Shown piece by piece: positions 8,521-17,161 of a DNA stretch of 64,000 nt (position 1 is the first letter of the stretch; each line of letters opens with the position of its first letter). The stretch covers positions 1 through 64,000 of the forward strand of contig NZ_SLXO01000001.1 of NCBI RefSeq assembly GCF_004341375.1. The letters run 5' to 3'. Position numbers and translations under genes: made by a program. This DNA is from Rhodothalassium salexigens DSM 2132. Its GTDB lineage: Bacteria > Pseudomonadota > Alphaproteobacteria > Sphingomonadales > Rhodothalassiaceae. The notes beneath the pieces were generated by a model. The model ran no database searches and was not told the DNA's origin. It saw only the letters and a program-made list of their open reading frames with translations.

Positions 8521-9180
8521 TTAGTTGCTCGCCTGGCTGGTCTTCTGGGCGCCGTTGCCGTCCGCAGCTTCGGTGACGCCCGCCTGGTCGGACAGATAGT
8601 CGATCAGGCCGTCGATACCGTCCTGCGAGATCTTTTGCTGGAAGTCCTCGCGTTGGGTGCGCACCATGGAGATGCCTTCGAGCTTGACGTCGATGATCTT
8701 GAATTCGTCGCCCACCTTGCGCACCCGCCAGTCGGCCAGCACGTCCTCGGCATCGGGGCGCACGATGGTGCTGCGGATGTAGAGATCGCCGCGCGGGCCG
8801 GCCGGCGCGGTCTCGTTGATCGTCACCTTCTCGTTGCCGTACTCGCCGAGCCGGTTGGAGATCACCGTTACCGTGTATTGAGGAAACACGTCGAGATAGC
8901 GGCGAAACTGTTCGTCGCTGGCTTGGCGGGTGTAGCGGCCGAGCACCAGCCGGGCGATATAGTCGACGTGGAAGCCCTCAAGCAGCAGCGACTGGAACTT
9001 CTTTTCGCGCTCGGCCTCGGTCAATGACGGGTCCTGCCAGACCGAAAAGGCATTGTCGGCGAGTGCGCTCAGGAATTGCTTGGCCTTTTCTGGCTCGTCC
9101 GCCGCCGATTGGGCGGATGCCGGCGCCAGGCTTGCGGTGATCAGGCTGAGGCCCAGGAGGAAGGTCAGAACGATGCGCAT
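8521..9180 (-). CDS. mlaC: MlaC/Ttg2D-like periplasmic phospholipid-transport protein
   Basis: A 219-residue secreted protein of the MlaC (Tol_Tol_Ttg2) family, which carries phospholipid between the outer membrane and the inner-membrane MlaFEDB ABC transporter. A clear signal peptide (MRIVLTFLLGLSLITASLAPASA) is followed by the NTF2-like domain, with FHVDYIARLVLGRY and RYLDVFPQYTVTVISNRLGEY typical of the family. No mlaD/E/F genes lie next to it. The ATG at 9180 puts the signal peptide at the N-terminus. Only 19 bp separate its stop from the epimerase start. Confidence 0.88.
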   Translation of the reverse strand: MRIVLTFLLGLSLITASLAPASAQSAADEPEKAKQFLSALADNAFSVWQDPSLTEAEREKKFQSLLLEGFHVDYIARLVLGRYTRQASDEQFRRYLDVFPQYTVTVISNRLGEYGNEKVTINETAPAGPRGDLYIRSTIVRPDAEDVLADWRVRKVGDEFKIIDVKLEGISMVRTQREDFQQKISQDGIDGLIDYLSDQAGVTEAADGNGAQKTSQASN

Positions 9181-9233
9181 CGATTTGGTCTCGCTGTCTG
9201 GGGGCCAGGCGGTGGCATCCGCGGCCCCGGTGG

Positions 9234-9692
9234 TCACTCGCTTGCCGTCTTCAGAAAAGCGATAAGGTCGGCGCGATCTTCGGCGTCGCGCAGACCGGCG
9301 AAATTCATCCGGTTGCCCGGCAAAAAGCTGTTCGGCCGGGTCAGCCAGGCGTCGAGCCTCTCGGCGGTCCAGACGAAATCGGCCCGGGTCAGGGCGTTCG
9401 AATAGAGCCCGTAGCCCCTTGCCGTACCGACCCGGCGCCCGAACAGGGCGTGCAGGCTGGGGCCGATGCCGTGATCGCCGGGGCTGAGGCCGTGACAGGC
9501 GCGGCAGGTGTTGAACACCGTGCGACCCGCCTCGGCATTGCCGGGGCCGAGGGCCGCCGCCGTCGGGGCGGCGTCGTCCTCAGCGTCCGGCGACCGCCGG
9601 TCGGCGGCGGTGGCGGTGCCGGCAATCAGCACCGCCAGCGCCGCCGCGCCGCCCGCCCGGGCGATCGGTCGGCTGTGACGCCGTTCGGTCAT
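9234..9692 (-). CDS. Class I c-type cytochrome, periplasmic
   Basis: A 152-residue exported cytochrome c. The signal peptide is at about 1-30 (IARAGGAAALAVLIAGTATA), followed by a variable acidic linker. The haem-binding CRACH motif is at 63-67 and the likely axial Met is in PGNRMNF (Met129). The GIGPSLHALFGRRVG and GYSNAL-like segments place it with the cytochrome c2/c550-type soluble electron carriers. The mlaC start lies 53 bp downstream. Its redox partner cannot be inferred from the neighbours. Confidence 0.9.
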   Translation of the reverse strand: MTERRHSRPIARAGGAAALAVLIAGTATAADRRSPDAEDDAAPTAAALGPGNAEAGRTVFNTCRACHGLSPGDHGIGPSLHALFGRRVGTARGYGLYSNALTRADFVWTAERLDAWLTRPNSFLPGNRMNFAGLRDAEDRADLIAFLKTASE

Positions 9693-9883
9693 CTTACACT
9701 CCGCCTCGCTGTATCGCGTCGGCCGGAGGGCGAACCCTCCGCCGGACCTGCGCCCGAGACATAGGCGTTCGACGGCGGTTCGCCAAGACGCCAGATGTCG
9801 CCGATGTGGATCAAGCTGCCGGGCGGCGGCTGAACCGCGGGTGAAGCGTCGCTCGCCGCCGCCCGTCGCAACGAGGCCGGCGG

Positions 9884-11857
9884 TCACTCGGCCGGTTGGC
9901 TTTCTGCCGACCGGCGCTGCTTTTCCTCCAACAACTCGCCGGTGCGGACCCGGCGCATATAGTCGTCGAGCATTCGCTTGACCTCTCCCGACATCCAATA
10001 AAGCCCGATCAGATTCGGGAATGCCATGGCGAGCAGCGTGGCGTCGGCAAAATCGACCACCGCGGAAAGCTGCATCGACGAGCCGACCACCAGCACCAGC
10101 ACATAGACCAGCTTGAAGCCCAATTCCGCGGCCCGATTGTCCGATCCCATCAGATAGAGGAACGCCCGCTCGCCGTAATAGAACCAGGTCAGCGACGTGG
10201 AGAAGGCGAACAGCAGTACCGCCACCGACAGGATGTAGGGGAACCAGCCGATCACCGTGCCGAAGGCTTCCGAGGTCAGGGTGATGCCGTCAATCTCGCC
10301 GGTGGAGACATGCTGGTTGGTGATGATGATCACCAGCGCGGTCAGCGTGCACACCACCACCGTGTCGATAAAGGGCTCGACCAGGGCGACTAGCCCCTCG
10401 GCGATCGGCTCGGTGGTCTTGGCCGCCGAGTGGGCGATCGGCGCTGAGCCGACGCCGCCCTCGTTGGAGAAGGTGGCCCGGCGCATGCCCTGGATCAGGA
10501 CGCCGATGAAGCCGCCGGTCACGCCTTCGGGGCTGAACGCGCCGGCCAGAATGGTGTTGAAGGCGGCCGGTACCTGGTCGAGATTGCCGAAGATGACCAC
10601 CAGCGCGGCGGTCACATAGATCGCCGCCATCAGCGGCACCAGGCGCGAGGTAACCTTGGCGATCGAGCGGATGCCACCGATCACCACCAGGCCCAACAGG
10701 GCGGCATAGATCAGGCCGATCACCCAGTTCATGCCGTTGAGCGCGCTGTCGGGGCCGAACAGGGCGGGCACGACAACGTCCATCATCTGGCTGGTCGCCT
10801 GGTTGACCTGGAACATGTTGCCGGCGCCGAACGACGCCGAGACGCACAACACCGCGAAGATCGCCGCCAGCGCCTGGCCGGTGCGGCCGAATCCGCGTCG
10901 TTCGAGCCCATAACGCAGATAGTACATCGGCCCGCCCGAAACCACGCCGTCGTCGTCGATCTTGCGGTACTTGATGCCCAGGGTGCACTCGGTGAACTTG
11001 GAACTCATGGCCAGCAGGCCGACCAGGATCATCCAGAAGGTGGCGCCCGGCCCACCCACCGAGATCGCCACGGCCACGCCGGCGATGTTGCCGAGCCCGA
11101 CGGTGCCCGACAGCGCCGCGGTCAGCGCTTGAAAGTGGGTCACCTGACCTGGGTCGTCGGGATTGTCGTACTTGCCCGAGACGATGCGCAGCGATTGCTT
11201 GAAGCCGCGGGCGCTGATGAAGTTCATCCGCAAGGTGAAGAACAGGGCGCCGACGAACAGCCAGACGACGATAAACGGCAGGCGCACCGAGCCGTCGTCC
11301 AATTGTTCCACCGTGAAGCCGTTGCCCTCGGTGGACAGGGTCGGTCGGTTGGCGGTCGGCGCGCTCAGCGTCAGTTGCCGGGCCTCGCGGCGAACCACGA
11401 GATCAGCCGTTGCCGTGCGGTCGCCCAGGGCGGCGGCCAGATTGGCGGCCGTCGCCTCGGCATCGGCGCCCATGGCAATGGCCACGGAGCCGGGGCAGAC
11501 CGCGCCGTCACGGTCGATCTCGAAGGTCGTCGTCCGGTCATCCCAGGCAAGCGTCAGCGCGTCGCCTTCGCGCAACCGGTCGGGTTCGATCCACAACCGA
11601 CCGCTGGCGGTGTCGCGGCCTTGGCGAACCGTCGGGCCCCAGAAAACCAGGTTGTAGACCGCATCGGTGAACGGCGAGACATTGGCGTTGATGCGGTCGG
11701 AGACGGTCGGGTCGGTCGGGCAGGGCGCCGTGACCGGTTCGGTGCTTGTGGTGCGGGTGGCGGTGTTGGCGGGGGAAGGGGTCGTCGTATCCTGCGCGCT
11801 GGCCTGCCACCCCACGGCAAGCGCCAACAGCGCAGCGGAAACGATGCGTAAAACCAT
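9884..11857 (-). CDS. Alanine/glycine:cation symporter (AGCS) with an inserted periplasmic domain
   Basis: A 657-residue inner-membrane Na+/H+-coupled amino-acid symporter. The AGCS core starts near residue 193 (LPFIVVWLFVGALFFTLRM), then ALSGTVGLGNIAGVAVAISVGG, the family signature, and ATFSNEGGVGSAPIAHSAAK. The N-terminus has a signal peptide (1-22) and a segment (SPFTDAVYNLVFWGP, 61-75) that normally leads straight into the first helix. Here about 115 extra residues (76-190) intervene. This beta-rich domain has a TAANLAAAL motif and one Cys. Typical family members are 450-550 residues. Both N-terminal segment and core look intact, so the domain appears functional. Confidence 0.9.
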   Translation of the reverse strand: MVLRIVSAALLALAVGWQASAQDTTTPSPANTATRTTSTEPVTAPCPTDPTVSDRINANVSPFTDAVYNLVFWGPTVRQGRDTASGRLWIEPDRLREGDALTLAWDDRTTTFEIDRDGAVCPGSVAIAMGADAEATAANLAAALGDRTATADLVVRREARQLTLSAPTANRPTLSTEGNGFTVEQLDDGSVRLPFIVVWLFVGALFFTLRMNFISARGFKQSLRIVSGKYDNPDDPGQVTHFQALTAALSGTVGLGNIAGVAVAISVGGPGATFWMILVGLLAMSSKFTECTLGIKYRKIDDDGVVSGGPMYYLRYGLERRGFGRTGQALAAIFAVLCVSASFGAGNMFQVNQATSQMMDVVVPALFGPDSALNGMNWVIGLIYAALLGLVVIGGIRSIAKVTSRLVPLMAAIYVTAALVVIFGNLDQVPAAFNTILAGAFSPEGVTGGFIGVLIQGMRRATFSNEGGVGSAPIAHSAAKTTEPIAEGLVALVEPFIDTVVVCTLTALVIIITNQHVSTGEIDGITLTSEAFGTVIGWFPYILSVAVLLFAFSTSLTWFYYGERAFLYLMGSDNRAAELGFKLVYVLVLVVGSSMQLSAVVDFADATLLAMAFPNLIGLYWMSGEVKRMLDDYMRRVRTGELLEEKQRRSAESQPAE

Positions 11858-12083
11858 TCGAATATTGCCTCTCTTTTTTGGCGGGCGTCACTACATTATA
11901 TCTTGTTTCATGCCCAGCAGCGTCGCATGCTAGCCCGTGCTTGGGGCGATCACAATGCGATGGTCGCCGCGGTCGGTGGATTTGCTGTCAAACCCTCGCA
12001 CCGGTGATGCGAATATGGTATGATGCAATGTTGATTTTTTCGTAGCGTGAGCCGTGGTTTTCCGTGGACGAGGGGTGAGAGTG

Positions 12084-13238
12084 GTGTCGCAGCGTGACGA
12101 ATCGCATAACGAAAAATTGACCGAACAGGATGTGAGCCGCCTGCTCACCGATCCGTCCGTCGACAATCGGGCGGGCACGGCCGAGAAACTCGGCCGGGTC
12201 CTTGAGAACACGCGCTTGAGCGACAGCGAGCGCCGCATCGCCGAGGACATTTTCCGCACCCTGGCCCGGGACATGGAAGTGCGCGTGCGCCAGGCGTTGA
12301 GCGAGAGCATCCGCCACAATCCCGACGTGCCGCACGATATCGCCGAGGGGCTGGCGCGCGACGTGGCCGAGGTGGCGGCCCCGGTTCTGGAGAGTTCGGC
12401 GGTGCTGACCGATGCCGACTTGATGGACATCGTTCAGTCCAAACCGGTCGAATACAGTGCCGCGATCGCGCGGCGGTCGGCCGTGTCGGAGGCGGTCTCC
12501 GACGCCCTGGCCGAAACCGGCGATGTGGACGTGATCGCCACCTTGATGGGCAATGACGGGGCGCAAATCGCCGACGCCACCTTCGACAAGGTGGTCGACC
12601 GGCATGGCGACGACCCGCGCGTGAACGACCCCATGATCGACCGCCGTCACCTGCCGCTACGCACCGCCGAGCGGCTGGTCGCCCTGGTCAGCGACCAGTT
12701 GCGTCAACGCCTGTTGACCCGTCACGAACTGCCGGCCGACGTGGCCGCCGACATTCTGACCACCGGGCGCGAGCGGGCAACCATGGGGTTGGTGGGGCCG
12801 TTGGCGGGCCAGACCGACGTGATGGCGCTGGTCGACGCGCTGCACGCCAATGGGCGCCTGACCGATACGATCGTCATTCGCGCGCTGTGCATGGGCGACA
12901 CGGTGTTCTTCGAAACCGCCCTCGCCAAGCGCGCCGGTATCCCGGTCAGCAATGCTTTCAAGTTGATCCACGATAAGGGCGATCTGGCCATGGAACGCTT
13001 GTTCGAAAGTGCCGAGATTCCTGAAGACCTGCTGCCGGTGGCGCGTGTCGGCGTCGAGGTCGCCGACGAACTGGCCGACACCGCCGGCGACGACCGCGCG
13101 CAGATCCGCAAGAAGACCATCGAGCGGGTGTTGACCCAACTGGACGAGACCATCGATCCGGATAACTTCGACTATCTGATCAACCGCCTGGGCCGTCGCA
13201 GCCGGACGGCGGTGGACGCCGACAGCCCGCGGCGCTAA
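12084..13238 (+). CDS. DUF2336 domain protein
   Basis: A protein of about 384 residues matching DUF2336, an alpha-helical, HEAT-like repeat family common in alphaproteobacteria and of unknown function. The helical repeats are visible throughout (for example EDIFRTLARDMEVRVRQALS, then HDIAEGLARDVAEVAAPVL). No membrane segment or signal peptide is present, so it should be cytoplasmic. The GTG at 12084 was chosen because AGGGG lies eight bases upstream; a GTG at 12054 would add ten residues. It is divergent from the AGCS gene. The family is often suggested to act in regulation, but nothing here shows a partner. Confidence 0.82.
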   Translation: MSQRDESHNEKLTEQDVSRLLTDPSVDNRAGTAEKLGRVLENTRLSDSERRIAEDIFRTLARDMEVRVRQALSESIRHNPDVPHDIAEGLARDVAEVAAPVLESSAVLTDADLMDIVQSKPVEYSAAIARRSAVSEAVSDALAETGDVDVIATLMGNDGAQIADATFDKVVDRHGDDPRVNDPMIDRRHLPLRTAERLVALVSDQLRQRLLTRHELPADVAADILTTGRERATMGLVGPLAGQTDVMALVDALHANGRLTDTIVIRALCMGDTVFFETALAKRAGIPVSNAFKLIHDKGDLAMERLFESAEIPEDLLPVARVGVEVADELADTAGDDRAQIRKKTIERVLTQLDETIDPDNFDYLINRLGRRSRTAVDADSPRR

Positions 13239-13634
13239 GGGGGCGGCGCAGGCCAGCCCGAGTGCGGGGCGGCCGGCCCGACTGTCGCCGTGCTTGCCGC
13301 TGTCGATCCCGGCGGGGCGCCCGTCCGGCCTCCATGTCCGACGGTCCGCGCGGTGTTGCACCAGGCGGCCCAACTCGGCGCCCGGTGGTGGCCGTAAGTG
13401 AGCCGCTGCCATGGCTCCCGGGCGTGCGAAGCCTGAGCCAATCACAATTGCCCCGACGTCCGTCGGCGGCGCTGGCGCGCGGCAGGCGACGGGGGCGCGC
13501 GGCTTCGCCCGATCACCAGGCGCTGTGCGATCCGATCGCCCATGGCTCAGGCTTCCGATCCGTCCAGGTTCCAGCCCCCAAGCCCAGCCACGCTCTCAGC
13601 TCCGGACCCACCGGGGCCCGGCGGTCGCGCACGA
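13239..13634. other. Intergenic region, no gene seen
   Basis: About 400 bp lie between the DUF2336 stop and the lexA stop, which converge here. Open frames occur but have no recognisable product and track GC-rich codon noise. No hairpin with a T-run and no RNA gene was recognised. Confidence 0.5.
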
Positions 13635-14339
13635 TCAGTAGCGGCGCAGCAGGCCCACCAGGCGACCTTGGACGCGGACCCGGTCCGATTCATAGACCTG
13701 GGGTTCATAGTCGCGATTGGCCGGGATCAGCATGATATGCCGGTCGCGGCGCTTGAGCGTCTTGAGCGTCGCCTCGCTCTCGTCCACCAGGGCGACCACC
13801 ACGGTGCCGTCCTCGGCGGTTTCGCACCGCTCGATCAGCACCGTGTCGCCGTCCATGATGCCCAGATCGACCATGGAATCCCCGTCCACCTCCAGCGCGA
13901 AGGTGGGGCCTCGGCCCATCATCGCCGGCGGCACGTCCACATGGACGTCGGCGTGTTCGAGCGCTTCAATCGGCGTGCCGGCGGCGATCCGCCCGTGCAG
14001 CGGCACCGACATCGCCTCGGCCAGCGCCGCCGCGGTGTGGGCCGAAGGCGCGTCGGCGCCGACCGACCGGCGACGGGGGGCGTCGACATTGGCCGCGTCG
14101 GTCGCGGGGCCTGCCACCGGCGTGCCGTCGGGCCGGCGCAGCACTTCAAGCGCGCGGGCGCGGTTGGGCAGCCGACGGATGAAGCCGCGTTCTTCGAGCG
14201 CGGTGATCAGCCGGTGCACGCCCGACTTGGATTTGAGCGCCAGCGCTTCCTTCATCTCGTCGAACGAGGGGCTGACGCCGCCGTCCTGCAGCCGGGTGTG
14301 GATGAACTGCAGGAGCTGCATCTGTTTGGCGGTCAGCAT
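13635..14339 (-). CDS. lexA: SOS repressor LexA
   Basis: A 234-residue repressor that cleaves itself when activated by RecA. The winged-helix DNA-binding domain is at 1-65 ([16 protein letters not shown], then [20 protein letters not shown]). The cleavage site Ala120-Gly121 lies in [11 protein letters not shown]. The catalytic dyad is Ser155 (DGDSMVDLG) and Lys193 (EATLKTLKR). The linker and alphaproteobacterial FDEMKEAL recognition helix match that class. A GTTT-N7-GTTC box lies 17-31 bp upstream of the start, pointing to autoregulation. The gene follows moeA in the same direction after a 59-bp gap. Confidence 0.97.
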   Translation of the reverse strand: MLTAKQMQLLQFIHTRLQDGGVSPSFDEMKEALALKSKSGVHRLITALEERGFIRRLPNRARALEVLRRPDGTPVAGPATDAANVDAPRRRSVGADAPSAHTAAALAEAMSVPLHGRIAAGTPIEALEHADVHVDVPPAMMGRGPTFALEVDGDSMVDLGIMDGDTVLIERCETAEDGTVVVALVDESEATLKTLKRRDRHIMLIPANRDYEPQVYESDRVRVQGRLVGLLRRY

Positions 14340-14355
14340 CGGCCGTTGCCCTCTC

Positions 14356-14370
14356 GTTTGTGCTCTGTTC
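14356..14370 (+). promoter_or_regulatory. Alphaproteobacterial SOS (LexA) box
   Basis: GTTTGTGCTCTGTTC fits the direct-repeat operator GTTC-N7-GTTC with one mismatch. It lies in the 59-bp gap between the moeA stop and the lexA start, where LexA would control its own gene. Confidence 0.7.
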
Positions 14371-14398
14371 TTCTTTTATTCGGCGCCCTTGGCGACTG

Positions 14399-15688
14399 TC
14401 AAGGAAACAGGGGCAAAACGGGAACGGCGGTGCCGGTGGCGGCCGCCGGGGCGCCGGCCGGGCGCACCAGCAGGGCGTCGGCGGCGGCCAGGGTGGTCAG
14501 CATGGCGCTGTCCTGGGGGCTGAGCGGGCGCACCCAGCGCTGGCCCAAGGCGTCGGTCGTCAAGGCGGCGCGCTGATAGTCCTGGCGCGCGCCGCCCGCG
14601 GGCAGGTCGTGCGCCGCCAGGGCCTGGACGGGGCGCGGCGGCCGGCCGTCGCCACCGGCCAGACGGTCGACCGCCGGCAACACGAACAACTGCGCGCACA
14701 CCAGCGCCGACACCGGGTTGCCGGGCAGCCCGATCAGCGGCGTGCCCGAGGCGAAGCGGCCGAACAACAGCGGCTTGCCCGGCCGCATGGCGATGGTCCA
14801 GAAATCGAGGGCGAGACCGGCACGCCCGAGTGCCGAGCGGATCAGGTCGCGCGCGCCCACCGACGCGCCGCCGACGGTCAACGCCAGATCGGCGCGCGCC
14901 AGCGCACCGGCGTAAGCGGCAAGCTCGGCCTCGCGGTCGCGGGCGATGCCCAACGCCACCACCTCAGCGCCGGCGGCGCGGAGCTGGGCGGCGAGCGCCG
15001 GCGTCACCGTGTCGACGATGGCGTGGGCGCCGAGCGGCTCGCCCGCGCGCACCAACTCGTCGCCGGTGGCCAGCAAGGCGACCCGCGGCCGGGCGTGGAC
15101 CGCCAGCCACGGCACCTGGCCGGCGGCTGCCAGCGCGATATGGCGCGCCCCCAACCGCGTGCCGGGCGCCAGCAGGGGCTGGCCGGCGGCGAAATCCTGG
15201 CCCCGGGGCCGCACATGGGCGCCGGGGTCGACGCCCCGGTCGACGCGGATGCGGCCGCCGTCCTGGCCGTCGTCATCGCGCCCCCCATCCCCGAGCCTGT
15301 CCCCGAGCCTGTCATCGCCGCCTTCGCCGTCGACATCGTCACGGCCGCCCGCCGGGCTGGCATGTTCCTGGATCAGCACCGCGTCGGCGCCCTTGGGCAG
15401 GGCCGCGCCGGTGTAGATGCGCCGGGCGGTCTGGGGCGCCAGCGGGGCGCCGGGGTCGTCGCCTGCGGCGGTTTCGCCGGCGACCCGCAGCACCGCCCCA
15501 TCGCCCGCCTCGGCGGCGCGCACGGCGTAGCCGTCCATGGCCGACAGGGCGGCCGGCGGCTGGGTGCGCCGGGCCACCACCGGCTCGGCCAGCACCCGGC
15601 CGTGGGCCGCGTCGAGCGTCACCCACTCGGCCGGCAAGGGCGCCAGGGTCGCCTGGATCGCGGTGTGGGCGTCGTCAACGCTGCGCAT
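14399..15688 (-). CDS. moeA: Molybdopterin molybdenumtransferase MoeA
   Basis: A 429-residue MoeA that inserts molybdate into adenylylated molybdopterin to give the molybdenum cofactor. Family segments are in order: AMDGYAVRA near the N-terminus, YTGAALPKGADAVLIQEH, VALLATGDEL, TVGGASVGARDL, MRPGKPLLFGR and GLPGNPVSA. After the QEHAS segment there is an unusual Asp/Gly-rich stretch of about 35 residues (roughly 112-147) not expected in MoeA. The start at 15688 follows the moaC overlap; ATGs at 15703 and a GTG-type start at 15745 are alternatives. It overlaps the end of moaC by 14 bases and is probably translationally coupled to it. Confidence 0.95.
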   Translation of the reverse strand: MRSVDDAHTAIQATLAPLPAEWVTLDAAHGRVLAEPVVARRTQPPAALSAMDGYAVRAAEAGDGAVLRVAGETAAGDDPGAPLAPQTARRIYTGAALPKGADAVLIQEHASPAGGRDDVDGEGGDDRLGDRLGDGGRDDDGQDGGRIRVDRGVDPGAHVRPRGQDFAAGQPLLAPGTRLGARHIALAAAGQVPWLAVHARPRVALLATGDELVRAGEPLGAHAIVDTVTPALAAQLRAAGAEVVALGIARDREAELAAYAGALARADLALTVGGASVGARDLIRSALGRAGLALDFWTIAMRPGKPLLFGRFASGTPLIGLPGNPVSALVCAQLFVLPAVDRLAGGDGRPPRPVQALAAHDLPAGGARQDYQRAALTTDALGQRWVRPLSPQDSAMLTTLAAADALLVRPAGAPAAATGTAVPVLPLFP

Positions 15689-16301
15689 GGTCGCCGCCGG
15701 CATCGTCCTGCCCCTGGTTCCCAACCGCGCCGCCCCGGTCGTCACCCCGGTCTGCGCCGGGCGCGCGATAGGGGCCGGATTTGCCGCCGTCCTTGGCGGT
15801 CAGGCGGATGTCGGTCAGGGTCAGCGCCCGGTCCACCGACTTGATCATGTCATAGAGGGTCAGCCCGGCCACCGACACGGCGGTCAGCGCCTCCATCTCG
15901 ACGCCGGTGCGCGCGTCGGTGGTGACGGTGGCGACGATGTCGATCGTGTCGGGTGGCCGGATCGCGAACTCCACCGTCACCGCCGACAGGGCGAGGCCGT
16001 GGCACAGCGGGATCAGGTGGTCGGTGCGCTTGGCCGCCTGGATGCCGGCGATGCGCGCGGTGGCGAAGGCGTCGCCCTTGGGCAGCCCGCCGGCCTCGAC
16101 CCGCGCCAGCGTTGCCGGCGCCATGACCAGCCGACCGCGCGCTTCGGCACGCCGGCGGCTGACCGGCTTATCGCCCACATCGACCATGGCGGCGCGCCCG
16201 GCGGCGTCCAGATGGCTGAACCCGACCGCCGGTGCGCCCGGTGTCGGGGCGCCGGGTGTGGGGGCGTTGGACGGCGGGTCCCCTGGCGGCGCGCCGGTCA
16301 T
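15675..16301 (-). CDS. moaC: Cyclic pyranopterin monophosphate synthase MoaC
   Basis: MoaC makes cyclic pyranopterin monophosphate from the MoaA product in molybdenum cofactor synthesis. The core runs from FSHLDAAGRAAMVDVGDKP to YDMIKSVDRALTLTDIRLTAKDGGKSG, with the catalytic IPLCHGLALS and the VTTDARTGVEMEALTAVS block intact. At 208 residues it is longer than usual (about 160). An N-terminal Pro/Ala-rich leader with a TPGAP repeat and a polar C-terminal tail of about 25 residues account for the extra. It starts 14 bp after trpC and overlaps moeA, so trp and molybdenum-cofactor genes share a transcription unit. Confidence 0.95.
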   Translation of the reverse strand: MTGAPPGDPPSNAPTPGAPTPGAPAVGFSHLDAAGRAAMVDVGDKPVSRRRAEARGRLVMAPATLARVEAGGLPKGDAFATARIAGIQAAKRTDHLIPLCHGLALSAVTVEFAIRPPDTIDIVATVTTDARTGVEMEALTAVSVAGLTLYDMIKSVDRALTLTDIRLTAKDGGKSGPYRAPGADRGDDRGGAVGNQGQDDAGGDHAQR

Positions 16302-16315
16302 GGCCCGGGCGCCGC

Positions 16316-17161
16316 TCAGACCGCCGGCGCCAGGAGCGCGGCGGTGGCGGCGGTCACATCGTCTTGGGCCATCAGCGCTTCGCCGACCAGGAAGCTGGTC
16401 ACGCCCCCGTCGCGGCAGCGTTGCAGGTCGCCCGGCGTCTTGAGCCCGCTCTCGGCCACCAGATGCGCGGTTGCCGGCGCATGGGGCACCAGGGCGAGGG
16501 TGGTCGCCAGGTCGACGGTCAGGCTTTTAAGGTCGCGGTTGTTGATGCCGATCAGGTCGGCACCGAGGCCGGCCGCGCGGTCCAGTTCGGCGCGGTCGTG
16601 GACCTCGACCAGCACGTCCATGCCCCAGTGGCGCGCCAGGTCGGCCAGGGTCCGGGCCTCGGCGTCGTCGAGGGCGGCCAGGATCAGCAGGATCGCGTCG
16701 GCGCCGATGGCCCGCGCCTCGACCACCTGATACGGGGTCAGCGTGAAATCCTTGCGCAGCACCGGCAAGCGACAGGCGTCGCGCGCGGCGGCCAGATAAT
16801 GGTCGTGGCCCTGGAAATAGGGTGTGTCGGTCAGCACCGACAGGCAGGTGGCGCCGCCGGCGGCATAGGCGCGGGCAAGGGCGGCGGGGTTGAAATCGTC
16901 GCGGATGCGGCCCTTGCTGGGGCTGGCGCGCTTGATCTCGGCGATCAGCCCGGTGCCGCCGGCCGCGCGCGCCGCCACGAGCGCCGCCTTGAAGCCGCGC
17001 GGGGGCGCCTGGTCGCGGGCCTGGGCCTCGCGTTCGGCAAGCGGCACCTCGGCCGCCATGGTGCGCACATGGTGGCGCTTGTCGGCGCAGATGCGTGCCA
17101 GAACGTCCGGGCGGTCGGCGGGGCGGTCGGCGCCGCCCCTGTCTTCGGGGGTGTCGGTCAT
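16316..17161 (-). CDS. trpC: Indole-3-glycerol phosphate synthase TrpC
   Basis: A 281-residue TIM-barrel enzyme that closes carboxyphenylamino-deoxyribulose phosphate to indole-3-glycerol phosphate in tryptophan synthesis. Diagnostic segments are LIAEIKRASPSKG, VLTDTPYFQGHDHYL, PVLRKDFTLTPYQV, IGINNRDLKSLTVDL and VAESGLKTPGDL, which contain the catalytic Lys and Glu residues. It is a stand-alone TrpC, not fused to TrpF. Its ATG overlaps the trpD stop by four bases (ATGA). Confidence 0.97.
   Translation of the reverse strand: MTDTPEDRGGADRPADRPDVLARICADKRHHVRTMAAEVPLAEREAQARDQAPPRGFKAALVAARAAGGTGLIAEIKRASPSKGRIRDDFNPAALARAYAAGGATCLSVLTDTPYFQGHDHYLAAARDACRLPVLRKDFTLTPYQVVEARAIGADAILLILAALDDAEARTLADLARHWGMDVLVEVHDRAELDRAAGLGADLIGINNRDLKSLTVDLATTLALVPHAPATAHLVAESGLKTPGDLQRCRDGGVTSFLVGEALMAQDDVTAATAALLAPAV

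Noticed and set aside
11858-12083. A glycine or amino-acid riboswitch before the AGCS symporter
   Set aside because: The region is AT-rich but shows no conserved riboswitch core by eye.
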